Of a stretch of DNA of 43,689 nt, positions 1-8,482 are shown one piece after another. Position 1 is the stretch's first letter; every line of letters starts with the position of its first letter. The translations under genes and the position numbers were made by a program. The stretch is from Muribaculum caecicola (lineage in GTDB: Bacteria > Bacteroidota > Bacteroidia > Bacteroidales > Muribaculaceae): contig SSTG01000004.1 of the NCBI GenBank assembly GCA_004801635.1, positions 1 through 43,689 of the forward strand, written 5' to 3'. The notes beneath the pieces were generated by a model that ran no database searches, had not been told where the DNA came from, and saw only the letters and a list, made by a program, of their open reading frames with translations.

Positions 1-33
1 CGTATCGGGGGTTCGAATCCCCCTCACTCCGCC
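1..33 (+). tRNA. 3' end of a tRNA, probably tRNA-Ser (partial)
   Basis: The window opens inside a tRNA. A T-arm with a five-G stem, the loop TTCGAAT and a five-C partner is followed by an acceptor 3' strand TCACTCC, discriminator G (position 31) and CC. A G discriminator and the bases GTATC just before the T-arm fit the 3' side of a long variable arm, as in class II tRNA-Ser. The anticodon lies outside the window, so the amino acid is an inference. Confidence 0.6.
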
Positions 34-51
34 GAGGAAAATTTATTTTCA

Positions 52-125
52 GGTCCCATAGCTCAGTTGGTTAGAGCACCTGACTCATAATCAGGGAGTC
101 CTAGGTTCAAGCCCTAGTGGGACCA
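52..125 (+). tRNA. tRNA with CAT anticodon (tRNA-Met, or lysidine-type tRNA-Ile)
   Basis: A full cloverleaf can be drawn. Acceptor GGTCCCA pairs with TGGGACC, the D-loop contains AGTTGGTTAGA, the anticodon stem CCTGA/TCAGG encloses the loop CTCATAA with anticodon CAT, and the T-arm loop is TTCAAGC. The discriminator is A125, and a full CCA tail is not encoded. A CAT anticodon is shared by elongator Met, initiator Met and the lysidine-modified Ile tRNA. The closed first acceptor pair argues against the initiator. Elongator Met and Ile2 cannot be separated by eye. Confidence 0.9.
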
Positions 126-167
126 CCGCGGACGCACAAAAGTAAGTCCGTTTAACATACACATAAT

Positions 168-243
168 GCGGTAGTAGCTCAGTTGGTAGAGCATCAGCTT
201 CCCAAGCTGAGGGTCGCGAGTTCGAGCCTCGTTTACCGCTCCA
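168..243 (+). tRNA. tRNA-Gly (CCC anticodon)
   Basis: Cloverleaf with acceptor GCGGTAG pairing TTACCGC (one G-U), anticodon stem TCAGC/GCTGA around the loop TTCCCAA giving anticodon CCC, T-arm GCGAG/CTCGT, discriminator T240 and an encoded CCA at 241-243. It is the last gene of the tRNA cluster and is followed at once by a strong terminator. Confidence 0.92.
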
Positions 244-248
244 ATTGA

Positions 249-288
249 AAATCAGGCAGTTGCATTTGACAAACTGCCTGATTTTTTT
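249..288 (+). terminator. Intrinsic terminator of the tRNA cluster
   Basis: An 11-bp perfect stem, ATCAGGCAGTT (251-261) with AACTGCCTGAT (272-282), is followed by a run of T residues ending at 289. It lies just after tRNA-Gly and closes the tRNA operon. Confidence 0.9.
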
Positions 289-403
289 TGAGTTAACCCA
301 GAATAAATTAATTGATATTGATTTTATCAATTAGCATTTTGGAAGCATTTCTATATAAAAGATAATTTATATCTTTGACTACGTCCTAGATACTTCCGCT
401 CGG

Positions 404-428
404 CAATGCCCAAATAAATTTGGCATTG
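404..428 (+). promoter_or_regulatory. Imperfect inverted repeat over the feoAB -33 box (candidate operator)
   Basis: The left arm CAATGCCCAAAT (404-415) and right arm ATTTGGCATTG (418-428) are reverse complements apart from one extra C. The repeat covers the -33 TTTG, so a bound protein would block RNA polymerase. Iron-dependent repression is the natural guess for a feo gene, but the sequence does not resemble a Fur or DtxR box that I know. The regulator is therefore unknown. Confidence 0.45.
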
Positions 429-451
429 CGCTCAACTTATGCGTATCTTTG
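419..451 (+). promoter_or_regulatory. Bacteroides-type promoter of feoAB
   Basis: A -33 TTTG (419-422) and a -7 TATCTTTG (444-451, matching TAnnTTTG) are separated by 21 bp, within the usual spacing for the Bacteroidota primary sigma factor. Transcription would begin near 458, about 16 nt before the FeoAB start. A second TATCTTTG lies at 370-377 without a good -33 element and might be a weaker upstream promoter. Confidence 0.75.
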
Positions 452-473
452 CATTACTAAAATATTTCAAAAT

Positions 474-2894
474 ATGAGATTGTCCGAAATATCTACCGGG
501 GAATCGGCCGTGGTAGTGAAGCTACTGGGACATGGGGCATTTCGCAAACGCTTAATTGAAATGGGGTTTGTGAAGGGACAGGAAATAAAGGTCCTACTGA
601 ATGCGCCGCTGAAAGACCCTATAAAATACTCAATCATGGGCTACGAACTGTCCTTACGCAGACAAGAGGCTGAGCTTATAGAGGTGGTTCAGCTGCTTGA
701 CCATGATTCATTTCACACCAAACCGGAGGAAGTCAGGCTCCAAACCGAGCAATCAGACGAAACTGCACCTAAAAAAGACTTTATACGTTCGGCCAAGACC
801 ATCAATATAGCACTTATAGGAAATCCGAACTGCGGCAAAACATCATTATTTAATTTCGTATCCGGATCGCGAGAGCATGTAGGCAATTATAGCGGTGTTA
901 CTGTTGATGCCAAAGAGGGTCATTTTAATTATAACGGATATCAGTTTAACATTGTAGACCTGCCTGGAACCTACTCGCTGTCGTGCTACTCGCCCGAGGA
1001 ACTGTATGTAAGACGGTTTCTGCTGAACGAAACCCCCGACGTTATTGTAAACGTAGTGGTATCGTCGAACCTTGAAAGAAACCTTTACCTTACTACAGAG
1101 TTGATAGACATGGACAGGTCGATGGTTATTGCCTTGAACATGTATGACGAACTTGAACGTTCAGGGGCAAAGCTAGACTACAAGCTGCTTGGCGAAATGA
1201 TAGGAGTCCCAATGGTTCCCACCGTATCGCGTACGGGCCAAGGCATCGACCAGCTTCTTGATGCAGTTATCCGCGTGTATGAAGGCGAGCACGGTGCCGT
1301 ACGCCATGTACATGTGAATTTAGGACATGAACTGGAACAATCTGTAAACTCTATTAAAAACGCACTGAAAGCCGACCCTTCGGTACTGCCACACTTTTCG
1401 CCACGATACATGGCAATAAAACTGCTTGAACGCGACACTGAAATCAACAGTCTCATAAGCCGTTCAATGCAGCATTCAAACATCCTGTCACTACGCGATC
1501 AGGAAACAGCAAGACTGGAACATATATTCTCCGACAGCGGCAACGATATGTCGTCGCTAATAGCGCATGAAAAATATGGTTTTATTTCAGGTGCCCTTGC
1601 CGAGACATATACACCGGCTTCACAGCAAGCTGAAAATACAACACATATCATAGACGCGTTTGTAACCAACAAGTTGTTTGGTTTCCCTTTGTTTATGCTG
1701 GTAATGTGGTTCATGTTCTGGTGCACGTTTGAAATAGGTTCATATCCGCAGGAATGGATTCAGCATGCCGTTGACTGGCTAAACTCGGCAATACATTCCT
1801 ATTTCCCTGCCGGGCCATTTAAAGACCTGTTGGCCGACGGAATAATAGGCGGTGTTGGCGGTGTAATAGTGTTTCTCCCGAATATACTTATTCTTTATTT
1901 CTTCATATCGTTTTTAGAAGATTCCGGCTATATGGCCCGTGCCGCTTTTATTATGGACAAGATTATGCACCGTATAGGGCTGCATGGTAAATCGTTTATA
2001 CCGCTGGTTATGGGCTTTGGCTGCAATGTTCCGGCAATAATGGCTGCCCGTGCCATAGAAAGCCGCAGCAGCCGCATAATAACCATACTGATAAATCCGT
2101 TCATGTCATGTTCTGGACGTTTGCCTGTATACGCGCTTTTAGTGGGTATATTCTTTCCGAACCACGCATCCCTAGCCTTTCTTGCACTATATTCCCTCGG
2201 TATAGTCATAGCCATGATAACGGCAAGGCTTTTGCGCAGGTTCTGGTTCAAGGCAGATGAAACACCGTTTGTAATGGAACTGCCACCCTACCGTATGCCA
2301 ACTATGAAAGCCGCATTGCTCCACATGTGGGGTAAAGGAGAACAATATCTAAAGAAAATGGGCGGAATAATATTGGTTGCCAGTATAATTGTGTGGGCGC
2401 TGAACTATTTCCCACTCCACGATGAGAAATTAAATACCGACAATACAGCACAAACCATATATGACGATTCCCAAATTGACCCTAACCGCGATTCCTACCT
2501 GGAAATGATGGGAAAGGCCGTAAATCCTATAATGGCTCCGCTAGGCTTTGACTGGCGCAGCACTGTTGCAGTTATAGCCGGTGCACCGGCTAAAGAAATA
2601 GTTGTATCAACACTGGGAGTATTGTATACCGGAAATGAAAATTTCGACGATGCGGCACTGTCAACACGCCTTACGGCAATAAATCCGCATACCGGGCATG
2701 CATGGTTTAATGCGGCAACAGCCATATCGCTAATGGTGTTCGTTCTGCTATATTTTCCGTGCACCGCTACCATTACGGCCATAGCTCGTGAAATAGGATC
2801 GTGGAAATACAGTTTATTTTCAATATTATATAATACATTCGTGGCCTGGTGCGTTGCATTTATGGCTTACCGCATTGCTTTATTAATTTTATAA
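474..2894 (+). CDS. feoB: FeoA-FeoB fusion ferrous iron transporter
   Basis: This 806-residue protein takes up Fe(II) across the inner membrane and joins FeoA and FeoB in one chain. Residues 1-75 form an SH3-like FeoA domain. A linker of about 30 residues leads into the FeoB G domain with G1 GNPNCGKT (116-123), G2 GVTV (141-144), G3 DLPG (162-165) and a G4 NMYD. The C-terminal half holds the membrane channel with conserved GFGCNVPA and SCSGRLPVY segments. The frame is open from 420, but the ATG at 474 is chosen because it starts a canonical FeoA (MRLSEI) and lies just after a well-formed promoter; an upstream start would precede the mapped start site. The gene is followed 12 nt later by gmd, so the fucose genes may be co-transcribed. 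FeoA-FeoB fusions are known in Bacteroidota. Confidence 0.95.
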   Translation: MRLSEISTGESAVVVKLLGHGAFRKRLIEMGFVKGQEIKVLLNAPLKDPIKYSIMGYELSLRRQEAELIEVVQLLDHDSFHTKPEEVRLQTEQSDETAPKKDFIRSAKTINIALIGNPNCGKTSLFNFVSGSREHVGNYSGVTVDAKEGHFNYNGYQFNIVDLPGTYSLSCYSPEELYVRRFLLNETPDVIVNVVVSSNLERNLYLTTELIDMDRSMVIALNMYDELERSGAKLDYKLLGEMIGVPMVPTVSRTGQGIDQLLDAVIRVYEGEHGAVRHVHVNLGHELEQSVNSIKNALKADPSVLPHFSPRYMAIKLLERDTEINSLISRSMQHSNILSLRDQETARLEHIFSDSGNDMSSLIAHEKYGFISGALAETYTPASQQAENTTHIIDAFVTNKLFGFPLFMLVMWFMFWCTFEIGSYPQEWIQHAVDWLNSAIHSYFPAGPFKDLLADGIIGGVGGVIVFLPNILILYFFISFLEDSGYMARAAFIMDKIMHRIGLHGKSFIPLVMGFGCNVPAIMAARAIESRSSRIITILINPFMSCSGRLPVYALLVGIFFPNHASLAFLALYSLGIVIAMITARLLRRFWFKADETPFVMELPPYRMPTMKAALLHMWGKGEQYLKKMGGIILVASIIVWALNYFPLHDEKLNTDNTAQTIYDDSQIDPNRDSYLEMMGKAVNPIMAPLGFDWRSTVAVIAGAPAKEIVVSTLGVLYTGNENFDDAALSTRLTAINPHTGHAWFNAATAISLMVFVLLYFPCTATITAIAREIGSWKYSLFSILYNTFVAWCVAFMAYRIALLIL

Positions 2895-2906
2895 CTGTAA
2901 AAAAAA

Positions 2907-4016
2907 ATGGCAAATAACAATATTACAGCTAAAAAGGCGATAATAACCGGCGTTACAGGTCAGGACGGATCGTTCCTAAGCGAACTCCTGCTTGACAAGG
3001 GATATGAGGTACATGGCATTATACGCCGTTCGTCGGTAGACTATAGAGAACGCATAGCCCATCTTGAAGGAAAGAAAAATTTCCACCTGCATTATGCCGA
3101 CCTTGGCGATTCAATGAGTATAATGCAGGTTGTTTCAAATGTACAACCCGACGAAATATATAATCTGGCAGCACAAAGCCATGTACAGGTATCGTTCGAT
3201 ACACCTGAATATACAGCAAATGTCGATGCCACCGGCGTATTGCGCATACTTGAGGCCGTACGTCTTTCCGGGCTTTCCAATAAATGCCGCATATACCAGG
3301 CATCAACATCCGAACTATATGGGAAAGTTGAACAGGTTCCCCAAAACGAGGAAACTCCGTTTCATCCATACAGTCCTTATGCCGTAGCAAAACTGTATGC
3401 CCACTGGATAATGAAAGAATACCGCGAGGCTTACGGCATGTTCTGCTGCTGCGGTATTTTGTTTAACCACGAGTCCGAACGCCGTGGCGAAACATTTGTA
3501 ACCAGAAAAATTACCCTTGCAGCAGCACGCATAGCACAGCATAAACAAGACAAGCTATATTTGGGCAATTTGTCCTCGCTACGCGATTGGGGGTATGCCC
3601 GTGATTACGTGGAATGCATGTGGCTGATGCTGCAGCAACCGGAACCGGAGGATTACGTAATTGCAACCGGCCAACAGCACTCGGTTCGCGAATTCTGCCA
3701 GCTGGCATTCAAAAATGTCGGAATCGAACTGAATTTTGTCGGAGAAGGTGAAAACGAAAAAGGCATAAACAGGGCTACAGGAGAAACAATAGTTGAAGTG
3801 TCTTCTGATTTCTACCGGCCTACAGACGTAGTAAACCTGTGGGGCGACCCATCTAAGGCCATACGACAACTGGGCTGGAACCCGGCACGCACTTCGTTTG
3901 AGGAACTGGTAAAAATCATGACAGAAGCCGATATGGCCAAAGTTGCTATTGAAAATGCATCAGAACGGGTTCGTACAAACCTTGCCGAATTTTTAGAACG
4001 CGGCATTGTCAAATAA
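2907..4016 (+). CDS. gmd: GDP-mannose 4,6-dehydratase
   Basis: This 369-residue short-chain dehydrogenase/reductase converts GDP-D-mannose to GDP-4-keto-6-deoxy-D-mannose, the first step of GDP-L-fucose synthesis. The NADP-binding loop GVTGQDG is at 15-21. The catalytic residues Thr134, Glu136, Tyr158 and Lys162 line up with the family (segments STSELYG and YAVAK). It runs directly into fcl with 7 nt between, so both steps of the pathway are paired. In Bacteroidales, GDP-fucose feeds capsules, O-antigen and protein O-glycosylation. Which of these is served here cannot be told, because no glycosyltransferase is nearby. There is no promoter in the 12 nt after feoAB. Confidence 0.96.
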   Translation: MANNNITAKKAIITGVTGQDGSFLSELLLDKGYEVHGIIRRSSVDYRERIAHLEGKKNFHLHYADLGDSMSIMQVVSNVQPDEIYNLAAQSHVQVSFDTPEYTANVDATGVLRILEAVRLSGLSNKCRIYQASTSELYGKVEQVPQNEETPFHPYSPYAVAKLYAHWIMKEYREAYGMFCCCGILFNHESERRGETFVTRKITLAAARIAQHKQDKLYLGNLSSLRDWGYARDYVECMWLMLQQPEPEDYVIATGQQHSVREFCQLAFKNVGIELNFVGEGENEKGINRATGETIVEVSSDFYRPTDVVNLWGDPSKAIRQLGWNPARTSFEELVKIMTEADMAKVAIENASERVRTNLAEFLERGIVK

Positions 4017-4023
4017 ATAAACA

Positions 4024-4965
4024 ATGGATAAGACAGCAAAAATATATGTTGCCGGCCACAGGGGCATGGTGGGCTCAGCAATTATCAGAGAGCTAAAACA
4101 GCAAGGATACAACAACATTATCTGCCGTACACACTCCGAATTAGACCTTACAAACCAGGCTGCTGTTGAACATTTCTTTTCTATAGAAAAGCCTGATTAT
4201 GTTTTTCTGGCAGCAGCAAAAGTGGGAGGAATCGTAGCTAATAACAATGCTCCGGCCGATTTCATGTATCAGAACATGATGCTTGAAATGAATGTAATAA
4301 ACAGCGCATGGCGAAATGGCTGCAAGAAACTGCTTTTCCTTGGTTCCTCATGCATATATCCGCGCATGGCACCTCAGCCCATGAAAGAGGAATGCCTTTT
4401 AACATCTGCTCTTGAACCAACAAACGAAGCATACGCACTGGCCAAAATTTCCGGGCTCAGATATTGCCAGTACCTAAAACGACAATACGGGGCTGACTTT
4501 ATATCGGTTATGCCCACCAATTTGTACGGTCCAGGCGACAACTACCATCCCGAACACTCACACGTGCTACCGGCACTTATCAGACGTTTTCACGAAGCAA
4601 AAACAGCCGGTGCTGATTCAGTTACGTGCTGGGGCGACGGCTCTCCGCTAAGAGAATTCCTATATGTTGACGATCTGGCAGAATTATGCATACTGCTAAT
4701 GAACAGTTATTCGGAAGAAATAACAATAAATGCCGGTACCGGAAAAGAAATAACAATAAAGGAACTGACAGAGAAAGTGGCCGGTATTATAGGCTACACC
4801 GGGAAAATACAGTGGGACACAACACGCCCCAACGGCACACCTCGCAAACTGCTCGACGTAAGCCGGGCTAAGGCATTAGGCTGGATGCCTAAAACAACGC
4901 TCGACAAAGGCATAGAGTTGGCATATAACGATTTCCTTACCAACCCCATGCGTGCCGAGCGATAA
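4024..4965 (+). CDS. fcl: GDP-L-fucose synthase
   Basis: This 313-residue NADPH-dependent 3,5-epimerase/4-reductase finishes GDP-L-fucose synthesis from the Gmd product. The nucleotide loop GHRGMVG is at 11-17. Ser108, Cys110, Tyr137 and Lys141 match the catalytic set of GDP-fucose synthase, and the conserved stretch [10 protein letters not shown] follows Cys110. The gene ends with three in-frame stop codons in a row (TAA TAA TAG, 4963-4971). It converges on the aminopeptidase gene with only 13 nt between the two stop codons and no hairpin terminator. Confidence 0.96.
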   Translation: MDKTAKIYVAGHRGMVGSAIIRELKQQGYNNIICRTHSELDLTNQAAVEHFFSIEKPDYVFLAAAKVGGIVANNNAPADFMYQNMMLEMNVINSAWRNGCKKLLFLGSSCIYPRMAPQPMKEECLLTSALEPTNEAYALAKISGLRYCQYLKRQYGADFISVMPTNLYGPGDNYHPEHSHVLPALIRRFHEAKTAGADSVTCWGDGSPLREFLYVDDLAELCILLMNSYSEEITINAGTGKEITIKELTEKVAGIIGYTGKIQWDTTRPNGTPRKLLDVSRAKALGWMPKTTLDKGIELAYNDFLTNPMRAER

Positions 4966-4978
4966 TAATAGCTACTAC

Positions 4979-6295
4979 TTATACTCCAAAAAATTTAGAG
5001 AAAGCGCGGTAAATATATACATGGTCCTTGCATGAGGCTGTTTCACGAACCGAATGCATGGCCCAAATTGCCGCACCCATGTCAACACCGCGCAAATCAA
5101 TCTGGGAAGTCAATATATTGCCGAGTGTAGAACCTCCTGCAACATCGGAATGATTCACAAAATACTGGAACGGAACCCCGGCTGCCTCACAAATGCCACG
5201 GAAAACGGCTGCAGAATCGGCATCGGTCATATACTTGCAATTGGCATTGATTTTTATTACCGGGCCGCCACCTACAACAGGATGGTTTGTTGGGTCGTAT
5301 TTTGATGCATAATTAGGATGGAACGCATGAGCATTATCGGCCGATATCATAAATGAATTAGATATTCCACGCAAATAATCCTCATGATTACCGCCGGATG
5401 ATGCCGCAATACGTTCCAATATATTTGCGAGCACAGGCGAAGCGGCACCTTGTTTTGTACCAGAACCCGTTTCCTCGTTATCGAACACGGCAACAACCCT
5501 TGTCGACTTGTCTGAAGCGGACAAAGACGACAGTAACGCCATAACAGAGGCATGTACCATAGAAAGGTCGTCAAGACGGCCTGACGATATAAATTCATTG
5601 TGAACCCCTACCCTACAAGCCTTTGTAGTATCAAACAGGGCCAATTCCGTTCCCAATATGTCGTTTTTGTCAACACCGATACTTCTTGCCAGTAACCGCA
5701 AAACATACTCCGATGTGTCTTCTCCATCGCCGGCTATACCTAAAACAGGAAGCATATCTGTTTGTTTCGACAACGGATTACCTTCATTTACAGCCCTGTT
5801 AAAATGAATGGCCAGATGCGGTATTGTCAGCACCGGATGTGAACACCGCACAAGCTGCGTAACCGGATGCAGAACATCTTTGCCACGCAGCATAACACGC
5901 CCGGCAAACGATAATGGCCGGTCGAACCAAGTATACAGAATCGGGCCGCCATATACTTCCGTATTAAGTTTTATAACGCCGCCGTCGGAAACCATTTCCG
6001 GATTCGGCTTTATACGGAATCCAGGCGAATCGCTATGCGAAGATATTATTTTAAACCCGTCGGCAATTTCACCCGTGCCAACCACAAAAGCAAATATTGC
6101 AGAACCGTTTTTAACCACAAAATAACGTCCATCGGCTTTCAAATTCCATGTCTGTGAGGGCTCCAGCTGTTCAAAACCATTATTTTTTAACAACTTTGCC
6201 ACTGTATCAACAACCAGAAAGTTACACACACCGGCATCAAGAAAGCGCATTAGGCTGTTTATAATATTAAAACCTGATTTTTTTGTCATTTGCAT
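4979..6295 (-). CDS. apeB: M18-family aminopeptidase (aspartyl aminopeptidase type)
   Basis: This is a 438-residue cytosolic dinuclear-zinc aminopeptidase. Every M18 signature is visible: HSDSPG (87-92), DDLSMVHA (from 241), FDNEETGSGT (271-280), SADNAHAFHPN (318-328) and HSDVAGGSTLG (382-392). The family removes N-terminal, often acidic, residues from peptides and acts as a large oligomer. The ATG at 6295 directly abuts the TGA of the upstream pseudouridine synthase (no spacer), which suggests translational coupling; a second ATG six bases further on is possible. It is the last gene of the obgE operon. Substrate preference cannot be read from the sequence. Confidence 0.93.
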   Translation of the reverse strand: MQMTKKSGFNIINSLMRFLDAGVCNFLVVDTVAKLLKNNGFEQLEPSQTWNLKADGRYFVVKNGSAIFAFVVGTGEIADGFKIISSHSDSPGFRIKPNPEMVSDGGVIKLNTEVYGGPILYTWFDRPLSFAGRVMLRGKDVLHPVTQLVRCSHPVLTIPHLAIHFNRAVNEGNPLSKQTDMLPVLGIAGDGEDTSEYVLRLLARSIGVDKNDILGTELALFDTTKACRVGVHNEFISSGRLDDLSMVHASVMALLSSLSASDKSTRVVAVFDNEETGSGTKQGAASPVLANILERIAASSGGNHEDYLRGISNSFMISADNAHAFHPNYASKYDPTNHPVVGGGPVIKINANCKYMTDADSAAVFRGICEAAGVPFQYFVNHSDVAGGSTLGNILTSQIDLRGVDMGAAIWAMHSVRETASCKDHVYIYRAFSKFFGV

Positions 6296-6982
6296 TCATT
6301 TTATTAAGGTTATATTTGAAGCCAGCGCCTTCCACAAATTATCATCTGGCACAGGAGCTGTAATATCTATCTCTTTTCCACTGACTGGATGTTTAAACCG
6401 CAGCCTGTGCGCCTGTAACGAAATACAGCCGTCTGGATTACTGCGTTTGTCGCCATATTTTAAATCGCCCTTTATAGGGCATCCTATAGCCGACATCTGA
6501 ACCCTTATCTGATGCTTGCGTCCGGTTAACAGTTCCACTTCAACCAGGTGATACCTGTCTGACGACGATATGTGCCTGTATACAAGCTGTGATTTCAATG
6601 CGCCATCAACCGGGTTCTCCGAAGCATACGACTTGTTGTTTTGCTGACGCGTAGTAATGTAATGAGTCAGCATATCGCCTTCCTTTGGAGGCCTATTACG
6701 CGTTATAGCCCAATATGTTTTATGTATTTTACCGTCACGAAGCATTTCATTTAACCGGGAAAGGGCTTTTGATGTTTTGGCAAATATGACAAGGCCTCCT
6801 ACCGGGCGGTCCAGTCGGTGCACCACTCCGCAAAAAACATTTCCAGGTTTGTTATATTTCTCCTTCAACCATTGTTTTATTTTTTCCGACATCGGCTGGT
6901 CGCCGGTTTTGTCGCCCTGAACAATTTCTCCAGGCTCCTTTAGCGCAATTATAACATGATTGTCCTCGTAGACGATTTCCAT
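6296..6982 (-). CDS. RluA-family RNA pseudouridine synthase
   Basis: This 228-residue enzyme isomerises uridine to pseudouridine in rRNA or tRNA. The family motif HRLDR is at 55-59 with catalytic Asp58, followed by GGLVIFAKTSKA and, further on, GRKHQIRVQM. There is no N-terminal S4 domain, so it resembles the short RluA/RluC-like members rather than RluD. The target uridine is not predictable. It lies between a sialate esterase (21 nt upstream) and the M18 peptidase (0 nt downstream). Confidence 0.92.
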   Translation of the reverse strand: MEIVYEDNHVIIALKEPGEIVQGDKTGDQPMSEKIKQWLKEKYNKPGNVFCGVVHRLDRPVGGLVIFAKTSKALSRLNEMLRDGKIHKTYWAITRNRPPKEGDMLTHYITTRQQNNKSYASENPVDGALKSQLVYRHISSSDRYHLVEVELLTGRKHQIRVQMSAIGCPIKGDLKYGDKRSNPDGCISLQAHRLRFKHPVSGKEIDITAPVPDDNLWKALASNITLIK

Positions 6983-7003
6983 TACTTTATAAGTTTCTTA
7001 AAA

Positions 7004-8452
7004 TTACCAATTATCAGTGCGGAACGGCATTAGCGGCAACTGTCGTAAATTATATACATTGCCAACTTCCGGCCAGTTTTTAAAACGATAGCGTATGGCA
7101 ACTATATTTTTAACTTCCGGACACGAAAGTTTTACACCTTCGACAACCGGATACGGGCCAAATATCTGCTCGGCATTTGCAGGATAAAATTTTCTGTCTT
7201 CGCCGGCAACCTCGAATCCTTTCATGCCCTGATATGGGTTCATTCCTTCCACTGCATCGTTAAAACGTACCATAACGGCAGCACCATTATCAATCTTTTC
7301 CATGCTTTTATAGCTTGGCGACTGGTATTGGATGCCCTGAATTCCATAAGTACGGCCAGCCGCCATATAAGCCAGCCTGTCGGCAGCAGGCTGTTTAACC
7401 GACGGGTGTATCTGGCACCAAAGTCCCGGGGTATATAAATCTATTGACGAAACCATTCCGCTGTTGGGTATAAGCTTGATGCTTTTTTGCTGCGATTCGC
7501 GCAACAAAGCTGCCGATACGCCGTCAAGTCCGTCGCCATAACAGAAAGGCGGAATTTCAACGGCATAGAAAGGCAGGCTGTTATCATCCCATAGCTTGCG
7601 CCAGTGCTCCACCATCTGGGCCAGGCGTTTGTGATATGTGTCGTGCATGCCTACATTACTTTCACCCTGGTTCCACAGGAATCCGCGTACGGTATAGCCA
7701 GCCAACGGGTACAGCATTCCGTTATACATCGACATTGGCTGAAATGCTTCCATAACACCCGGTTTGGCCGCCAGCGTAAGGTCTATTTCCGGATACTGTT
7801 TAAGAATTTCACCCGGCATCCAGCCTTCTACTCGAGTTCCGCCATAGCTGCAATTAATTATACCGACCGGAACATCAAGCATTTCATTTAAACGACGGGC
7901 AAAATAAAATCCTATAGCTGAAAATTCAGCGGCATTTTCCGGTGTGCATTCAACCCATGGGCCGCCTACACTGTCAAGAGGCACGGCACTCAACTGGCGG
8001 GGAGTTGTTGAAAAACGAAGTGCATGCTTCAGTTTGCCTGAAGCTGCAATAGCCTCGTTCGAACCGTCAACAGGCGATCCGATAAATCCCTGCATAGGCA
8101 TTTCCATATTAGACTGGCCTGAAGCAAACCACACCTCGCCGACTAGTACATTACGCACCTTTATTTTCTTACCATCGCCTTCAATTGTAAACGACGTTGT
8201 TTCATATGAGGCTTCCGGTGTGGCTACACGAATATCCCAACGACCGCTTCCGGCTGCTTGCACAGAATAGCTTTTACCATTCCAGTCTGTTACAACCTTC
8301 ACTTTCGAACCAGGTTTTGCCCATCCCCACAACAATACGTTACTTTTTTGTTGAAGCATCATGTTGTCGCCTATAATTCTAGGGAGTGTCAACGCATTCA
8401 TTCCAAATGCAAAAGCCACACTTAATGCAGCCAATAAATATCGTAATTTCAT
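7004..8452 (-). CDS. Sialate O-acetylesterase (second of a tandem pair)
   Basis: This is a secreted 482-residue SGNH-type carbohydrate esterase. A signal peptide covers about residues 1-20. The nucleophile motif GQSNM is at 112-116 (Ser114). The block NQGESN (261-266) and the pair Asp338/His349 (IDLY and QIHPS) complete the triad. Members remove O-acetyl groups from sialic acids, which opens host mucin glycans to sialidases, although related enzymes act on plant polysaccharides. The next gene upstream on the same strand is a close paralogue, so the two arose by tandem duplication. No sialidase, SusC/SusD pair or sialic acid lyase is within the window. Confidence 0.88.
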   Translation of the reverse strand: MKLRYLLAALSVAFAFGMNALTLPRIIGDNMMLQQKSNVLLWGWAKPGSKVKVVTDWNGKSYSVQAAGSGRWDIRVATPEASYETTSFTIEGDGKKIKVRNVLVGEVWFASGQSNMEMPMQGFIGSPVDGSNEAIAASGKLKHALRFSTTPRQLSAVPLDSVGGPWVECTPENAAEFSAIGFYFARRLNEMLDVPVGIINCSYGGTRVEGWMPGEILKQYPEIDLTLAAKPGVMEAFQPMSMYNGMLYPLAGYTVRGFLWNQGESNVGMHDTYHKRLAQMVEHWRKLWDDNSLPFYAVEIPPFCYGDGLDGVSAALLRESQQKSIKLIPNSGMVSSIDLYTPGLWCQIHPSVKQPAADRLAYMAAGRTYGIQGIQYQSPSYKSMEKIDNGAAVMVRFNDAVEGMNPYQGMKGFEVAGEDRKFYPANAEQIFGPYPVVEGVKLSCPEVKNIVAIRYRFKNWPEVGNVYNLRQLPLMPFRTDNW

Positions 8453-8482
8453 TATATCTTAATTTAAATTGTTATTATATAA

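Noticed and set aside
1..243. tRNA cluster as an attachment site for an integrated element
   Set aside because: No integrase, no direct repeat of a tRNA 3' end and no foreign-looking genes follow. The next genes are core functions.
91..330. 79-codon minus-strand frame over the tRNA cluster
   Set aside because: It reads through two tRNA genes and their terminator. Translations of tRNA regions often give such spurious frames.
4715..4765. Direct repeat of GAAATAACAATAAA, 30 bp apart, in fcl
   Set aside because: It encodes two similar Glu-Ile-Thr-Ile segments in an intact protein. It is a coding coincidence rather than a repeat element.
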